DNA of 64,000 nt from Agriterribacter humi (GCF_009192765.1 NZ_VOHQ01000001.1:682001-746000), one strand, 5' to 3'. Positions 37,524 to 46,958 are shown, numbered from the stretch's first letter. The notes: generated by a model not told the origin, from the sequence alone. Numbers and translations: made by a program.

Positions 37524-38363
37524 ATGGAAATGAGATCAATCATAATATATGCATGTTGGGTGGTAATATTACTGCCCAACATTTCAGCTTGTCGTAATAG
37601 TAAAATCGCCGCTTCCGCAACAGGCGATCCCTCCGGTGTGATCCGCGTGATGAGTTATAATATTCATCATGCTAACCCGCCCTCTAAAGCAAAAGACAGT
37701 ACGATTGATATGCAGGCGATTGCGGATGTTATTATTAAAGCAAATCCCGACCTGGTAGCGCTCCAGGAAGTAGATAACCGCACCACGCGTTCGGGCGTAA
37801 ATTTAAACCAGGCACAGGAATTGGGAAGGTTAACAGGTATGCATTATTATTTTTCACGTTCCATGGATTACAGGGGCGGGCAGTATGGCAATGCGGTATT
37901 ATCACGTTTTCCTATTTTGGATACCATGCATTTTGAACTACTGCCGCAAAACGGCTTTAGCGGAGAAGTGAGATCAGTAGGCATAATAAAAGTAAAACTG
38001 CCCGGTAAGAAGGATATCCATTTTGCATCCACGCATCTTGATGCAACAAAAGATGAGACCAATCGGTTATGGCAGGCAAAAAAAATTATTGAGGTAGTTG
38101 AATCCCTTCAGCTACCCTTTATTATTGCGGGAGATTTTAATGCACGTCCGGATAGTAAAACCATCGCCTTACTTGATCAATACTTTACCAGGAGCTGTAT
38201 TACGGATTGTCCGCTCACTATTCCGGTGGTTAACCCCAGAAGCACTATTGATTATATCATGTACAGACCCGCCGGAAGCTTTGAAACCTTGAATGTACAA
38301 ACCATTAATGAAACCTATGCATCGGATCATTTACCTGTTATAGCAGAATTTAAGATTAAATGA
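37524..38363 (+). CDS. Endonuclease/exonuclease/phosphatase family lipoprotein
   Basis: A 279-residue enzyme with a lipoprotein signal (LLPNISAC). The EEP fold motifs are all present: MSYNIHH near the start, LVALQEVDNRT with the metal-binding glutamate, FASTHLDA, IIAGDFNARPDS, and the final ASDHLPVIAEF. Secreted EEP proteins in SusCD loci are phosphodiesterases or phosphatases, not nucleases, so the imported substrate may be phosphorylated (for example a phosphosugar or glycerophosphoryl compound). It lies 10 bases after susD and ends the locus. Confidence 0.85.
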   Translation: MEMRSIIIYACWVVILLPNISACRNSKIAASATGDPSGVIRVMSYNIHHANPPSKAKDSTIDMQAIADVIIKANPDLVALQEVDNRTTRSGVNLNQAQELGRLTGMHYYFSRSMDYRGGQYGNAVLSRFPILDTMHFELLPQNGFSGEVRSVGIIKVKLPGKKDIHFASTHLDATKDETNRLWQAKKIIEVVESLQLPFIIAGDFNARPDSKTIALLDQYFTRSCITDCPLTIPVVNPRSTIDYIMYRPAGSFETLNVQTINETYASDHLPVIAEFKIK

Positions 38364-38365
38364 TG

Positions 38366-38389
38366 GAATGAAGTAATTATGCTTCATTC
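38366..38389 (+). terminator. Weak hairpin at end of SusCD locus
   Basis: GAATGAAG (38366-38373) and CTTCATTC (38382-38389) form an 8-bp perfect stem with an 8-nt loop. No T-run follows, so terminator function is uncertain. Confidence 0.4.
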
Positions 38390-39043
38390 ATTACAATGCT
38401 TTCTCAAACAATTTATGCAATATTTTTAAGTCATAGAATGTTTTCCATGTATTGCTACCGGCAGCTTGTCCCCAACCCTTATTCCTCTCCGTTTTTGAAA
38501 CTTCAAGTCCTTTGGAGTCGCTCAAAACTTTTCACCTTTTGTTATAGACCTTGTATCCTTTCAGGATAGGAATAAAAGGACATTCCGAAAGCGGTCTGAT
38601 CTTCCTGCATTGGGTGTTCGCCACTTTATGTATAAGGTTTTGTATTGACCCTGTAAGGGTCTAAACGTTTATAACTACACGATAAAAAGCATAGTTTACA
38701 AGCAGTTGAAAAAGAACCAACAACATGATGTACCGTTGGCAGCCTGCGGCCGTGGGGAACGAACCATCTGTATTGCCTCTCCGCAATTTATGGTTTGCTC
38801 GCAGCGACAGATTCTTCTCCCACTTTAAGCGGGAAATCCCGGCCCGCCTTCTTTATTGCATTGAAAGACGAAGCGCCTGTTATGATTTATATTTTATGCA
38901 ATACCTTTAAGCTATAAAATATTACCTGTTACTATAGACCGGCGAAGTGCCCTGAGCACCGAACCACCTCCTAACCTCGAAATACATTCTGAACTCTGCT
39001 TATCATTTCTGAAAGATCCAAGGCCAACCTCAATTATTGCATT
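38390..39043. repeat. Non-coding gap with two imperfect direct repeats
   Basis: About 650 bases with no supported gene. Text at about 38409-38462 (TTTATGCAATATTTTTAAG, then TCATAGAATGTTTTCC, ending CCGG) recurs in degenerate form at about 38894-38942 (TTTATGCAATACCTTTAAG, then CTATAAAATATTACC, ending CCGG). A small palindrome GACCCTGTAAGGGTC lies near 38648. The region may be the relic of a mobile element whose ends survive. Confidence 0.4.
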
Positions 39044-41665
39044 ATGAAAGAAAATAAAAACCGCCGTCTATTTCTTAAAAACGTTACACTAAGCGGTTTG
39101 GGTGCCTCCATACTCCCGGGCATTGCCATTGGCAAAACAGTTATACAGCAAAAAATTCCTGTTGCTGCTACCGATCCAGAAGAAGGAGATCATGCTTTTA
39201 ATCAGTCCTACTCCGGCACCAATCTCCGCCGCATTGCCTTTCCCATAGGCGGCATAGGCGCCGGTATGTTTTGCATCGAAGGATCGGGGGCTATATCTCA
39301 CCTGTCGGTACGCCATCGGCCACAGCTATTTAATGAGCCTACTATGTTTGCCGCCCTGTATGTAAAAGGAAAAACGGCCAGGATCATAGAGGGACCTGTA
39401 CCCGAATGGAAAATATTCGGACGTCCGAATACAGGCAATGGCGCACCTATGACCACCTACGGTTTACCCCGCCTGGATGAAGCTACATTTTTGCCCCGCT
39501 TTCCTTTCAGCACCATACAATTTAAAAGCGATGATATCCCTTTGCAGGTTGAACTAACGGGCTGGAGTCCTTTTATACCAGGCGATGCGGACAATTCAAG
39601 TTTACCCGCAGGCGCATTGGAATACCAGTTTATCAATCATTCAACGCAAACAACAGAAGCGGTTTTTTCCTACAACTCCCGGAACTTCATGCTTACGGAG
39701 GATCAAAAAGGTGCTATCAAACAAATACAGAACGGCTTTATACTTTCTCAGAATGGCTCTGCCGGAAAGCCACAACTGCAGGGCGATTTTGCCATTTATA
39801 CAGACGATAATAACACAGTAACAGATCATTGCTGGTTCCGTGGCGGATGGTGGGATCCCTTAACGATGATATGGAACACCATTAAAAACGGTGAAATAAA
39901 AAGCACCCCGCCGGTAGAAGCTGATGCCCCGGGAGCATCATTGTTTGTACCGTTTACATTACAGCCCGGTGAAAAGAAAACGATCAGGGTTATGATGGCA
40001 TGGTATGTACCACTTTCGGATACGCATATAGGTGATGTAAATAAAGACAAGGCACAAAATTGTGCAGCTCCGGATTGTTGCAATACTTCTGCAGAACTGG
40101 GTGTAAGCGCTAATAATGATCAAACCGTGTACCGTCCCTGGTATAGCAGCCGTTTTAAAAACATACACGAAGTAGCGGCTTACTGGAAAGATGAATACAA
40201 TGACTTATACAAAAAGACATCGCTTTTCACCAAAGCATTCTTCAACAGTACGCTTCCTCCTGAAGCAATGGAAGCCATAGCTGCCAATCTTACTATTCTT
40301 AAAACCCCAACGGTTATGCGCCAGTACGATGGCAGGCTGTGGAATTTTGAAGGTTGTGGTGATGAAGGCGGATGTTGCCACGGCTCCTGCACGCATGTAT
40401 GGAATTACGCCCAGGCTATTGCCCATCTCTTTCCTTCGCTGGAACGCACGTTGCGTCATACAGAGTTTTGCGAGAGCCAGAATGCAGAAGGCCACCAGAA
40501 TTTCCGTTCCAATATACCCATCAGTCCTGCTACTCACCAATTTTATGCTGCAGCCGACGGGCAACTGGGTGGCATTATGAAAATATACCGTGAATGGCGG
40601 ATCTATGGAAACAATGAATGGCTGAAAAAAATGTTTCCGCTCGTTAAATCAAGCATGGATTATTGCATCCGCACCTGGGATCCGCGACAAAAGGGCATTG
40701 TGGAAGAGCCACACCACAACACCTATGATATTGAATTCTGGGGACCGGATGGCATGTGCACCAGTTTTTATCTCGGAGCGCTGGAAGCATTCATCAAAAT
40801 GGGCAAACACCTCAAACAGAATATTACCGCTTATCAAAAACTGTTTGAAAAAGGAAAGCAATTCATGGAGAATGAATTGTACAACGGCGAATATTTTATA
40901 CAAAAGATCCGGTATAAGGGGTTGAATGCACCCGACCCCGTTAAAGCATCAAAAGAAACCTTTGGCGGGGAATACTCAGCCGAAGCCATTGCGCTCCTGG
41001 AAAAGGAAGGACCGAAATACCAGTACGGGACGGGCTGTCTTTCCGATGGCATACTGGGTGGGTGGATTGCGCGAATGTGCGGACTGGATAATCCTGTGGA
41101 TGCAGAAAAGATAAGAAATCATTTGCTCGCCGTTCATCAATACAACCTTAAAAAAGACCTGAGTGAACATGCCAATCCGCAACGTCCTTCCTATGCCGTA
41201 GGCAATGAGGGTGGATTGCTACTATGCAGTTGGCCGAAGGGCGGAAAACTATCACTTCCTTTTGTATACAGTGATGAAGTATGGACGGGTATAGAATACC
41301 AGGTGGCGTCGCACCTTATGCTGATGGGACAGGTAAAAGAAGGGCTCGACATTGTACGCACCTGCCGACAGCGGTATGATGGTCAAATCCGAAATCCCTT
41401 TAACGAATACGAATGCGGAAGCTGGTATGGACGAGCGCTATCCAGTTATGGTTTATTGCAGGGGCTCACTGGTGTACGCTTTGATGCAGTTGACCGTACA
41501 TTATATATTGATTCAAAAATCGGCGATTTTACTTCCTTCCTTTCCACAGAAACGGGTTTTGGAAATGTATCGCTGAAAAATGGAACGCCTTCCATAAAAG
41601 TACTGCATGGCACCATTCCTGCTGAAAAAATAATGGTCTCGGGAAAACTGGCAAAAACTGCATAA
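39044..41665 (+). CDS. GH116-family glycosidase (GBA2-like), Tat-exported
   Basis: An 873-residue enzyme with a twin-arginine signal (NRRLFLKNVTLSGLGASILPG). The N-terminal beta-sandwich (GBA2_N/DUF608) begins AFPIGGIGAGMFCIEGSGAI. The catalytic (alpha/alpha)6 domain begins near residue 400. Catalytic residues are probably the glutamate in NTYDIEFWGPD and the aspartate in YSDEVWTGIEY. A cysteine cluster (GCGDEGGCCHGSC) sits near residue 445. GH116 enzymes cleave beta-glucosides, beta-xylosides, glucosylceramides or GlcNAc glycosides. It opens a rightward set of four exported proteins. Confidence 0.87.
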   Translation: MKENKNRRLFLKNVTLSGLGASILPGIAIGKTVIQQKIPVAATDPEEGDHAFNQSYSGTNLRRIAFPIGGIGAGMFCIEGSGAISHLSVRHRPQLFNEPTMFAALYVKGKTARIIEGPVPEWKIFGRPNTGNGAPMTTYGLPRLDEATFLPRFPFSTIQFKSDDIPLQVELTGWSPFIPGDADNSSLPAGALEYQFINHSTQTTEAVFSYNSRNFMLTEDQKGAIKQIQNGFILSQNGSAGKPQLQGDFAIYTDDNNTVTDHCWFRGGWWDPLTMIWNTIKNGEIKSTPPVEADAPGASLFVPFTLQPGEKKTIRVMMAWYVPLSDTHIGDVNKDKAQNCAAPDCCNTSAELGVSANNDQTVYRPWYSSRFKNIHEVAAYWKDEYNDLYKKTSLFTKAFFNSTLPPEAMEAIAANLTILKTPTVMRQYDGRLWNFEGCGDEGGCCHGSCTHVWNYAQAIAHLFPSLERTLRHTEFCESQNAEGHQNFRSNIPISPATHQFYAAADGQLGGIMKIYREWRIYGNNEWLKKMFPLVKSSMDYCIRTWDPRQKGIVEEPHHNTYDIEFWGPDGMCTSFYLGALEAFIKMGKHLKQNITAYQKLFEKGKQFMENELYNGEYFIQKIRYKGLNAPDPVKASKETFGGEYSAEAIALLEKEGPKYQYGTGCLSDGILGGWIARMCGLDNPVDAEKIRNHLLAVHQYNLKKDLSEHANPQRPSYAVGNEGGLLLCSWPKGGKLSLPFVYSDEVWTGIEYQVASHLMLMGQVKEGLDIVRTCRQRYDGQIRNPFNEYECGSWYGRALSSYGLLQGLTGVRFDAVDRTLYIDSKIGDFTSFLSTETGFGNVSLKNGTPSIKVLHGTIPAEKIMVSGKLAKTA

Positions 41666-41743
41666 ATGATATACGAAAGGAATGCGTCTTTTAGGCTGTA
41701 ATGCCCGCAAAAAAATTATTTTAAAACTTCAATCTGATCTGTC

Positions 41744-42910
41744 ATGAAAAAACTGCTTTATTGTTTGTCTGTCTTTCTTTTTGCTGCCATTATCAGCCCT
41801 GCTCAAAACAATAAATTCGATGGGCTGAATATGAATATGGGCAACCTCTTTCGCCTGTCGGATGCGAAAACGCGTTCCATAAGTCCGGAAAACCTTACAG
41901 GCCAAAAAGGAAAGGGCGGCATGGCCAATCCCTCTGATAAAGACAAGCGCAACACCGCCAACGCACATAATGCTGCCCGCGATCTTGGACAGGGCTGGAA
42001 GGTAAATCCATACATCATCATCAATGCGGGCGAAACCATTACCATTGCCGAAATGGAGGGCCCCGGTGCTATACAACATATCTGGATGACACCCACCGGT
42101 GTATGGCGCAATTCTATTCTGCGCATTTACTGGGACGATGAAAAAGAAGCATCTGTTGAATGTCCTGCGGGAGACTTCTTTGGCATGGGCTGGGGTGAGT
42201 ATGCGCCGTTAAGGTCGCTTGCCGTATGCGTAAACCCGGGCAGCGCATTTAATTGCTACTGGGCAATGCCTTTCCGGAAGAAATGCAAAATTACCATGGA
42301 GAATATCAATACAGAAAATATGGTATTGTATTACCAGGTAGATTATACGCTTACCGAAGTACCTGAAGACGCAGGTTATTTTCATGCACAGTTTCGCCGT
42401 GCCAACACCAACAACACATCCGATTACACTATTGTGGATGGCATTAAAGGAAAAGGACAATATGTTGGCGTATATATGGCCTGGGGAGTGAATAATAATG
42501 GATGGTGGGGCGAAGGCGAAATAAAATTTTTTATGGATGGCGATACTAAATTCCCTACCATATGCGGCACAGGCACGGAAGATTATTTTTGCGGTTCCTA
42601 TAATTTTGAGAACAAGGTTAAGCACGAATATGAAGCATTTACCACGCCTTACTCCGGTTTATCGCAGGTAATAAAACCCAATGGGCTATATAAGTCGCAA
42701 CAGCGCTTTGGTTTGTACCGCTGGCATATAATGGATCCTGTACGTTTTGAAAAGGATCTGAAAGTAACCATACAGGACCTGGGCTGGCGCAGTGGCGGAC
42801 GCTATTTGCCACAACACTCCGATATTGCTTCGGTAGCATTCTGGTACCAGCGCGAACCACATGCACATTTTCCGGCACTTCCTTCAAAAAATGAACTGGA
42901 AGTGAATTAG
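41744..42910 (+). CDS. GH172 (DUF2961) family glycosidase
   Basis: A 388-residue secreted protein with signal ending ISPAQN. It matches DUF2961, now family GH172, whose members act on alpha-fructofuranosyl, arabinofuranosyl or related furanoside linkages. Motifs are GPGAIQHIWMTP, RIYWDDEKEASVECPAGDFFG, YWAMPFRKKCKITMEN and GTGTEDYFCGSYNF. The glutamates in GTGTED and the beta-jelly-roll layout are typical. It is 78 bases after the GH116 gene, so both may work on one glycoside. Confidence 0.87.
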   Translation: MKKLLYCLSVFLFAAIISPAQNNKFDGLNMNMGNLFRLSDAKTRSISPENLTGQKGKGGMANPSDKDKRNTANAHNAARDLGQGWKVNPYIIINAGETITIAEMEGPGAIQHIWMTPTGVWRNSILRIYWDDEKEASVECPAGDFFGMGWGEYAPLRSLAVCVNPGSAFNCYWAMPFRKKCKITMENINTENMVLYYQVDYTLTEVPEDAGYFHAQFRRANTNNTSDYTIVDGIKGKGQYVGVYMAWGVNNNGWWGEGEIKFFMDGDTKFPTICGTGTEDYFCGSYNFENKVKHEYEAFTTPYSGLSQVIKPNGLYKSQQRFGLYRWHIMDPVRFEKDLKVTIQDLGWRSGGRYLPQHSDIASVAFWYQREPHAHFPALPSKNELEVN

Positions 42911-43001
42911 CTAAGAGCTACCAGCCATGAGCTGAGGTATTTTGCTAATGGCTGACTTCTTTACTGACAATTGACAACTCACATCTCACTAAAAAAAATT
43001 C
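42911..43001. repeat. Word-like degenerate spacer
   Basis: The spacer holds AGAGCTACCAGCCATGAGCTGA, then TGACAATTGACAACTCAC-type words. It resembles the spacers at 49050, 51759 and 63327. Confidence 0.5.
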
Positions 43002-44099
43002 ATGAAAACTGTACGTTATCTTTTCTGCTGGATATGTCTGCTTGCATCGGCATACCTTAATGCTCAGCCTGTTCGTGTAGCCGTTGCCGGCATCTCGCAT
43101 GGTCATTCCGGCTGGATACTGGGACGAAAGCCGCAAAGCGATATTACGCTTGTGGGCGTTTATGAGCCCAATAAACAATTGCTGCAACAATCTGCAAAGA
43201 AATTCGGACTGGACAATAACATGCTGTTTAATGACCTGGGTAAAATGTTAGATGCGGTAAAACCTGAAGCGGTAGTTGCTTTCGGCTCTATTTATGATCA
43301 TCTTGCTGTAGTGCAGGCCTGTGCGCCAAGAGGCATCCATGTGATGGTGGAAAAACCATTGGCGGTGAGCGTGGAGCATGCCTTGCAAATGGATTCACTT
43401 GCCCGTAAGTATAATATTCACCTCCTCACCAATTATGAAACCTCGTGGTATCCTGCTACGGCAAAAGCATACCAGTTGGTAAACGACAGCAATTATACAG
43501 GCGGTTTAAAAAAAGCAGTGTTTCATCACGGGCATGAGGGTCCGAAGGAAATTGGCGTAAGCAGGGAATTTTTAGATTGGCTTACCGATCCCATACAAAA
43601 CGGGGGCGGCGCTATTATAGATTTTGGATGCTATGGCGCCAACCTGATGACATGGCTCATGAAAGGACAACAACCCTTATCGGTAACCGCTGTTACCCGG
43701 CAGTTTAAACCCGATGTATATCCTAAGGTAGATGACGAAGCAACCATCATCGTAACATATCCCACAGCACAGGCTATCATTCAGGCTTCATGGAACTGGC
43801 CTTTTGGCCGGAAAGACATGGAACTGTATGGCAATACAGGATATGTAATTACAGCAAACAACAGTGATATCCGCATCAAACAAAAGAATGACAAAGTGGA
43901 ACAAAGCCGCAAATACACAGCAAAAGATATCCCTGTATATGAAAATCCGTTTACTTACCTGTCAGATGTAGTGAGAAAGAAAATTACGGTAACAGACGAC
44001 GGACTCTACGCGCTACCCAATAATGTTACTGTGGTGCGTATACTGGAAGCTGCCCGAACCTCTGCTCAAACAGGAAAAACGGTATTTTTGAACAACTAA
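43002..44099 (+). CDS. Secreted Gfo/Idh/MocA family oxidoreductase
   Basis: A 365-residue NAD(P)-dependent dehydrogenase of the Gfo/Idh/MocA family with a Sec signal peptide (CLLASAYLNAQ), unusual for a cofactor enzyme unless it binds its cofactor tightly. The Rossmann start VRVAVAGISHGHSGW departs from GxGxxG, with histidines in the glycine loop. EKPLAVSVEHA carries the conserved lysine, and DFGCYGANLMTW the C-terminal core. Exported relatives next to DUF1080 proteins oxidise the C3 hydroxyl of sugars, which primes 3-keto-glycoside cleavage. The DUF1080 gene follows after 12 bases, supporting that role. Confidence 0.82.
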   Translation: MKTVRYLFCWICLLASAYLNAQPVRVAVAGISHGHSGWILGRKPQSDITLVGVYEPNKQLLQQSAKKFGLDNNMLFNDLGKMLDAVKPEAVVAFGSIYDHLAVVQACAPRGIHVMVEKPLAVSVEHALQMDSLARKYNIHLLTNYETSWYPATAKAYQLVNDSNYTGGLKKAVFHHGHEGPKEIGVSREFLDWLTDPIQNGGGAIIDFGCYGANLMTWLMKGQQPLSVTAVTRQFKPDVYPKVDDEATIIVTYPTAQAIIQASWNWPFGRKDMELYGNTGYVITANNSDIRIKQKNDKVEQSRKYTAKDIPVYENPFTYLSDVVRKKITVTDDGLYALPNNVTVVRILEAARTSAQTGKTVFLNN

Positions 44100-44111
44100 A
44101 ATATATAATCA

Positions 44112-44873
44112 ATGAAAAGTAAAATGTACCGGCTGGTATTCATAGGCATCACTGCAACAGTAATCGCCTGCGGAGGAAATGCCGGCAGCGAAAATGATAG
44201 TTCTGCAGCGGTTAGCCCTGATACAGCTGCCACAACCAGTCAAACAAAAACATCAGGAGAGTGGGTAAGCCTCTTCGATGGCAGAACACTGGGCGGCTGG
44301 CATGGCTATAATAAAACTGGCGAAGTAAAGAACTGGACCGTGCAGGACAGTGCATTGGTTTGCCTGGGCGCAGCAAAAGATGCGCATGGCGGTGACCTGG
44401 TTACTGATAAAACATATGGGAATTTTGAGCTTACCTGGGATTGGAAAGTAGACAAAGGCAGCAACAGCGGCGTAATGTACCATGTAATAGAAGATGCCAA
44501 ATACAAAGCGCCTTATGAAACGGGGCCCGAATACCAGGTAATTGACGATATTGGCTTTCCGGAAAAGCTGGAAGACTGGCAGAAAGCGGGTGCTGATTAT
44601 GCCATGACACCTGCCAATGATAAAAAACAATTAAAACCAGTTGGGCAATGGAACAGCAGCAGCATCCTTTACAATAACGGGCATGTGGAACATTGGCTGA
44701 ATGGAGAGAAAGTTGTGGAATTTGAAGCGGGCAGTGATGACTGGAATAAAAAAAGAACGGAAGGAAAATGGAAAGATTACCCTGACTATGCAAAAGCAAA
44801 AACAGGAAAGATCGCTTTACAGGATCATGGTAATAAAGCGTATTACAGGAATATTAAAATAAGGGAATTATAA
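44112..44873 (+). CDS. DUF1080 (3-keto-disaccharide hydrolase domain) lipoprotein
   Basis: A 253-residue lipoprotein (lipobox VIAC) with a serine/threonine-rich linker and one DUF1080 concanavalin-like domain: WVSLFDGRTLGGWHGYN, FELTWDWKVDKGSNSGVMYHV, GPEYQVIDD, WNSSSILYNNGHVEHWLNGEKV and a final IALQDHGNKAYYRNIKIREL. The family is annotated as cleaving 3-keto-glycosides. It is 12 bases after the secreted oxidoreductase and is closed by a strong hairpin at 44953. Confidence 0.87.
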   Translation: MKSKMYRLVFIGITATVIACGGNAGSENDSSAAVSPDTAATTSQTKTSGEWVSLFDGRTLGGWHGYNKTGEVKNWTVQDSALVCLGAAKDAHGGDLVTDKTYGNFELTWDWKVDKGSNSGVMYHVIEDAKYKAPYETGPEYQVIDDIGFPEKLEDWQKAGADYAMTPANDKKQLKPVGQWNSSSILYNNGHVEHWLNGEKVVEFEAGSDDWNKKRTEGKWKDYPDYAKAKTGKIALQDHGNKAYYRNIKIREL

Positions 44874-45361
44874 TCGCATTAACGCATATAAAGAAAACCT
44901 GCTATTTGTTTTTTTGCACAAGCAGGCGATGGATTCATTTTTCAAAATTAAAAAAGGCTGTATCAAAAGTTTGATACGGCCTTTAAAGGATTAGGGATGT
45001 TTTCTCATGTTATTTTATACTGGTCGGCATTTACTTCATAATACCGGTAGAAATAACTATGCTTTTCAATCACCGTTATTCACTACCGTAAGGGAGTGAC
45101 ATTCTGCATTACTGAATACTTTTGCCATTTACCTACAGCCGTATCACTGTTTTTCCATACGCAGATCAGCGTTTATATTCAGCAGCAAAACTAAAATACT
45201 AACCCTTCTAAGAAAATGATAAAGATCAGGCTGCAGCACAATTAATATCAGGTTATAGGAAATTGACTTTTCTTTAAAACCCCTTAACCATTATTATTTT
45301 ACAGCATTTTGAACAATAAAAAACACGCTTTACGGGTTTATTTCAGCATAAAAACAATCCT
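44874..45361. other. Intergenic gap, no gene seen
   Basis: About 490 bases. The only recognisable structure is the terminator hairpin at 44953-44984. The rest has no coding frame, repeat or clear promoter. A TTTTG near 45306 might be a -33 element for the lipoprotein at 45362, but no matching -7 box was found. Confidence 0.45.
44953..44984. terminator. Strong bidirectional terminator hairpin
   Basis: AAAGGCTGTATCAA (44953-44966) pairs over 14 positions (one G-U) with TTGATACGGCCTTT (44971-44984) across an AAGT loop. Its T-run is stronger on the minus strand. Confidence 0.75.
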
Positions 45362-45799
45362 ATGATGAATCAGTTAAAACCAGTTTCTCTTATCTTATTT
45401 GCTGCTCTATTTTTTACTGCCTGTAAGAAAGAGAAAACCTCCACGGAAATTACAAAAGAAAATATTTCCGGAACCTATGTACTTAAGGCCGCTACAGCCA
45501 CGACAGCTTTGACCGGGTCACAAACGCTTAACTTGTATGACATGATGCTGCCTTGTGAAAAAGACGACCAGGTTACATTAAAAACAGATTTTACAGTGCT
45601 ATATACCGATGCAGGAACAAAATGCGAGGAACCGGGTGATGACACCGGCACATGGAACTTAGCGGGAAACATAATAACCCTTGATGGCGAGACTGCAACT
45701 ATTGAAAAATTTGACGGCACTACGCTCGTCATTACTTCAGAAGGCGTCGAAAATGGAATCTCATTTAAATATACTTCTACTTTTACCAAACAACGCTAA
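45362..45799 (+). CDS. Lipocalin-like lipoprotein
   Basis: A 145-residue lipoprotein (lipobox FTAC, then KKEK) with a compact beta domain (NISGTYVLKAATATT, CEKDDQVTLKTDFTVLYTD, TGTWNLAGNIITLDGETATIEKF). This is the pattern of short Bacteroidota lipocalin-like proteins. Ligand and role are unknown. Two adjacent ATG codons (45362, 45365) could start it. It converges on the LacI gene through a shared hairpin terminator. Confidence 0.75.
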   Translation: MMNQLKPVSLILFAALFFTACKKEKTSTEITKENISGTYVLKAATATTALTGSQTLNLYDMMLPCEKDDQVTLKTDFTVLYTDAGTKCEEPGDDTGTWNLAGNIITLDGETATIEKFDGTTLVITSEGVENGISFKYTSTFTKQR

Positions 45800-45803
45800 A
45801 ACA

Positions 45804-45845
45804 AAATGAATACCACAATGCTTAACCGCTTTGCGGTATTCATTT
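45804..45845. terminator. Convergent-gene terminator hairpin
   Basis: AAATGAATACCACAA and TTGCGGTATTCATTT pair over 15 positions with one A-C mismatch and a 12-nt loop. It lies between the lipocalin gene and the end of the LacI gene and can serve both. Confidence 0.65.
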
Positions 45846-45854
45846 ATAACATCT

Positions 45855-46883
45855 TCAAATTCCCCGGGAAGAATCTCTCACGATCAGTTCCGAAGGCAAA
45901 ACAATATGTACCGGCACATCTTTTTTAGTTGTGGCGTCTAAGTAATTCAAAAAAATCCTGGCGGCTTCTTCTCCAATCTGTCTTCCGGGCCTGCCTACCG
46001 AGGTAAGCGAAGGCGAAATATAGGCTGAGATAGGAGAGTTATCAAAACCTACAACGGCAATATCTTCCGGAACCCTCCAGCCTTTTTCTCTTATTACTTT
46101 CATAGCCCCTATTGCTACCTGGTCGTTTACGCCAAAAATAGCGTCTGGCCGATGATCCAGTTCAAGCAATTGAGCGGTGGGTTCCAATGCGCTTTCTACT
46201 TTAAAATTGGTATTGATGATCAGTCTTTCCTCCACAGGTAATCCATGTTTTGTAAGGCATTCGGTATATCCCCTGAACCGCTGTTCGGTAACAGCCATTC
46301 CATTGGGACCTTTCAAATGAGCAATACGCTTGCGCCCGGTACTGATCAGGTGTTCCACCGCCGCAAAAGCACCATGATAATCATCTATGGTTACACTTCC
46401 TGCAGAAAATCCTTCATAGTCGCGGTCAATAAAAATCAATGGTAAATTTCTTTTACCCACGTTTTCCAGGTGCTCATAATGCCCCGAATCATAGGTCTCC
46501 TGCGAAACAGAAAGGAAAATACCTTCCACCCGGTTCGACAATAGTTTTGTTACATACTCCGATTCCAGCAGGTATCGCTCATTGGTTACACATATATTCA
46601 GCGTATAACCCAATGGATGCAACACTGCATCAATACCTTCAATAATGGCCGATTCATAATAATTATTGATGGTAGGAACGATAACACCAATGCTTGCTGT
46701 TTTGGTATTGAGCAGGTTTAATGAAACCTGGTTACGCTGGTAACCTACTTTTTGTGCATACTCCTGCAGGTTGCGTCTTGTATCCTCATTAATAGAAGGA
46801 TGATTGTTCAGCGCTCTCGACACTGTTGAAGGCGAGCACCTGAATTTTCTGGCAATGTCTTTTATAGTAACGGGCTTATTCAT
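45855..46883 (-). CDS. LacI family transcriptional regulator of the iol operon
   Basis: A 342-residue regulator. The DNA-binding N-terminus (VTIKDIARKFRCSPSTVSRALN) is typical, with the hinge region following to about residue 60, then a periplasmic-binding-protein-like effector domain (ASIGVIVPTINNYYESAIIEGID, DAIFGVNDQVAIGAMKVI, VPEDIAVVGFDNSPISAYISPSLTSV). It is divergent from iolB by 130 bases, and two palindromes lie between them. It should sense inositol or an intermediate and control the iol operon. Most bacterial iol operons use other regulator families (IolR of DeoR or RpiR type), so a LacI type is a local solution. Confidence 0.88.
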   Translation of the reverse strand: MNKPVTIKDIARKFRCSPSTVSRALNNHPSINEDTRRNLQEYAQKVGYQRNQVSLNLLNTKTASIGVIVPTINNYYESAIIEGIDAVLHPLGYTLNICVTNERYLLESEYVTKLLSNRVEGIFLSVSQETYDSGHYEHLENVGKRNLPLIFIDRDYEGFSAGSVTIDDYHGAFAAVEHLISTGRKRIAHLKGPNGMAVTEQRFRGYTECLTKHGLPVEERLIINTNFKVESALEPTAQLLELDHRPDAIFGVNDQVAIGAMKVIREKGWRVPEDIAVVGFDNSPISAYISPSLTSVGRPGRQIGEEAARIFLNYLDATTKKDVPVHIVLPSELIVRDSSRGI

Positions 46884-46940
46884 ATTTTAGTTGACCTAAT
46901 CACAGCCCAAGTTCCGTTTTTTTCTTAACTCAAAAAATTT

Positions 46941-46950
46941 CAAACGTTTG
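46941..46950. promoter_or_regulatory. Operator-like palindrome 1 (CAAACGTTTG)
   Basis: A perfect 10-bp palindrome with the central AACGTT typical of LacI-family operators. It lies 58 bases upstream of the regulator gene start and 63 bases upstream of iolB. Confidence 0.55.
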
Positions 46951-46958
46951 CGAACCAC

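Noticed and set aside
38725-38910. 61-codon frame before the GH116 gene
   Set aside because: It lies in repeat-like non-coding text and lacks any protein pattern.
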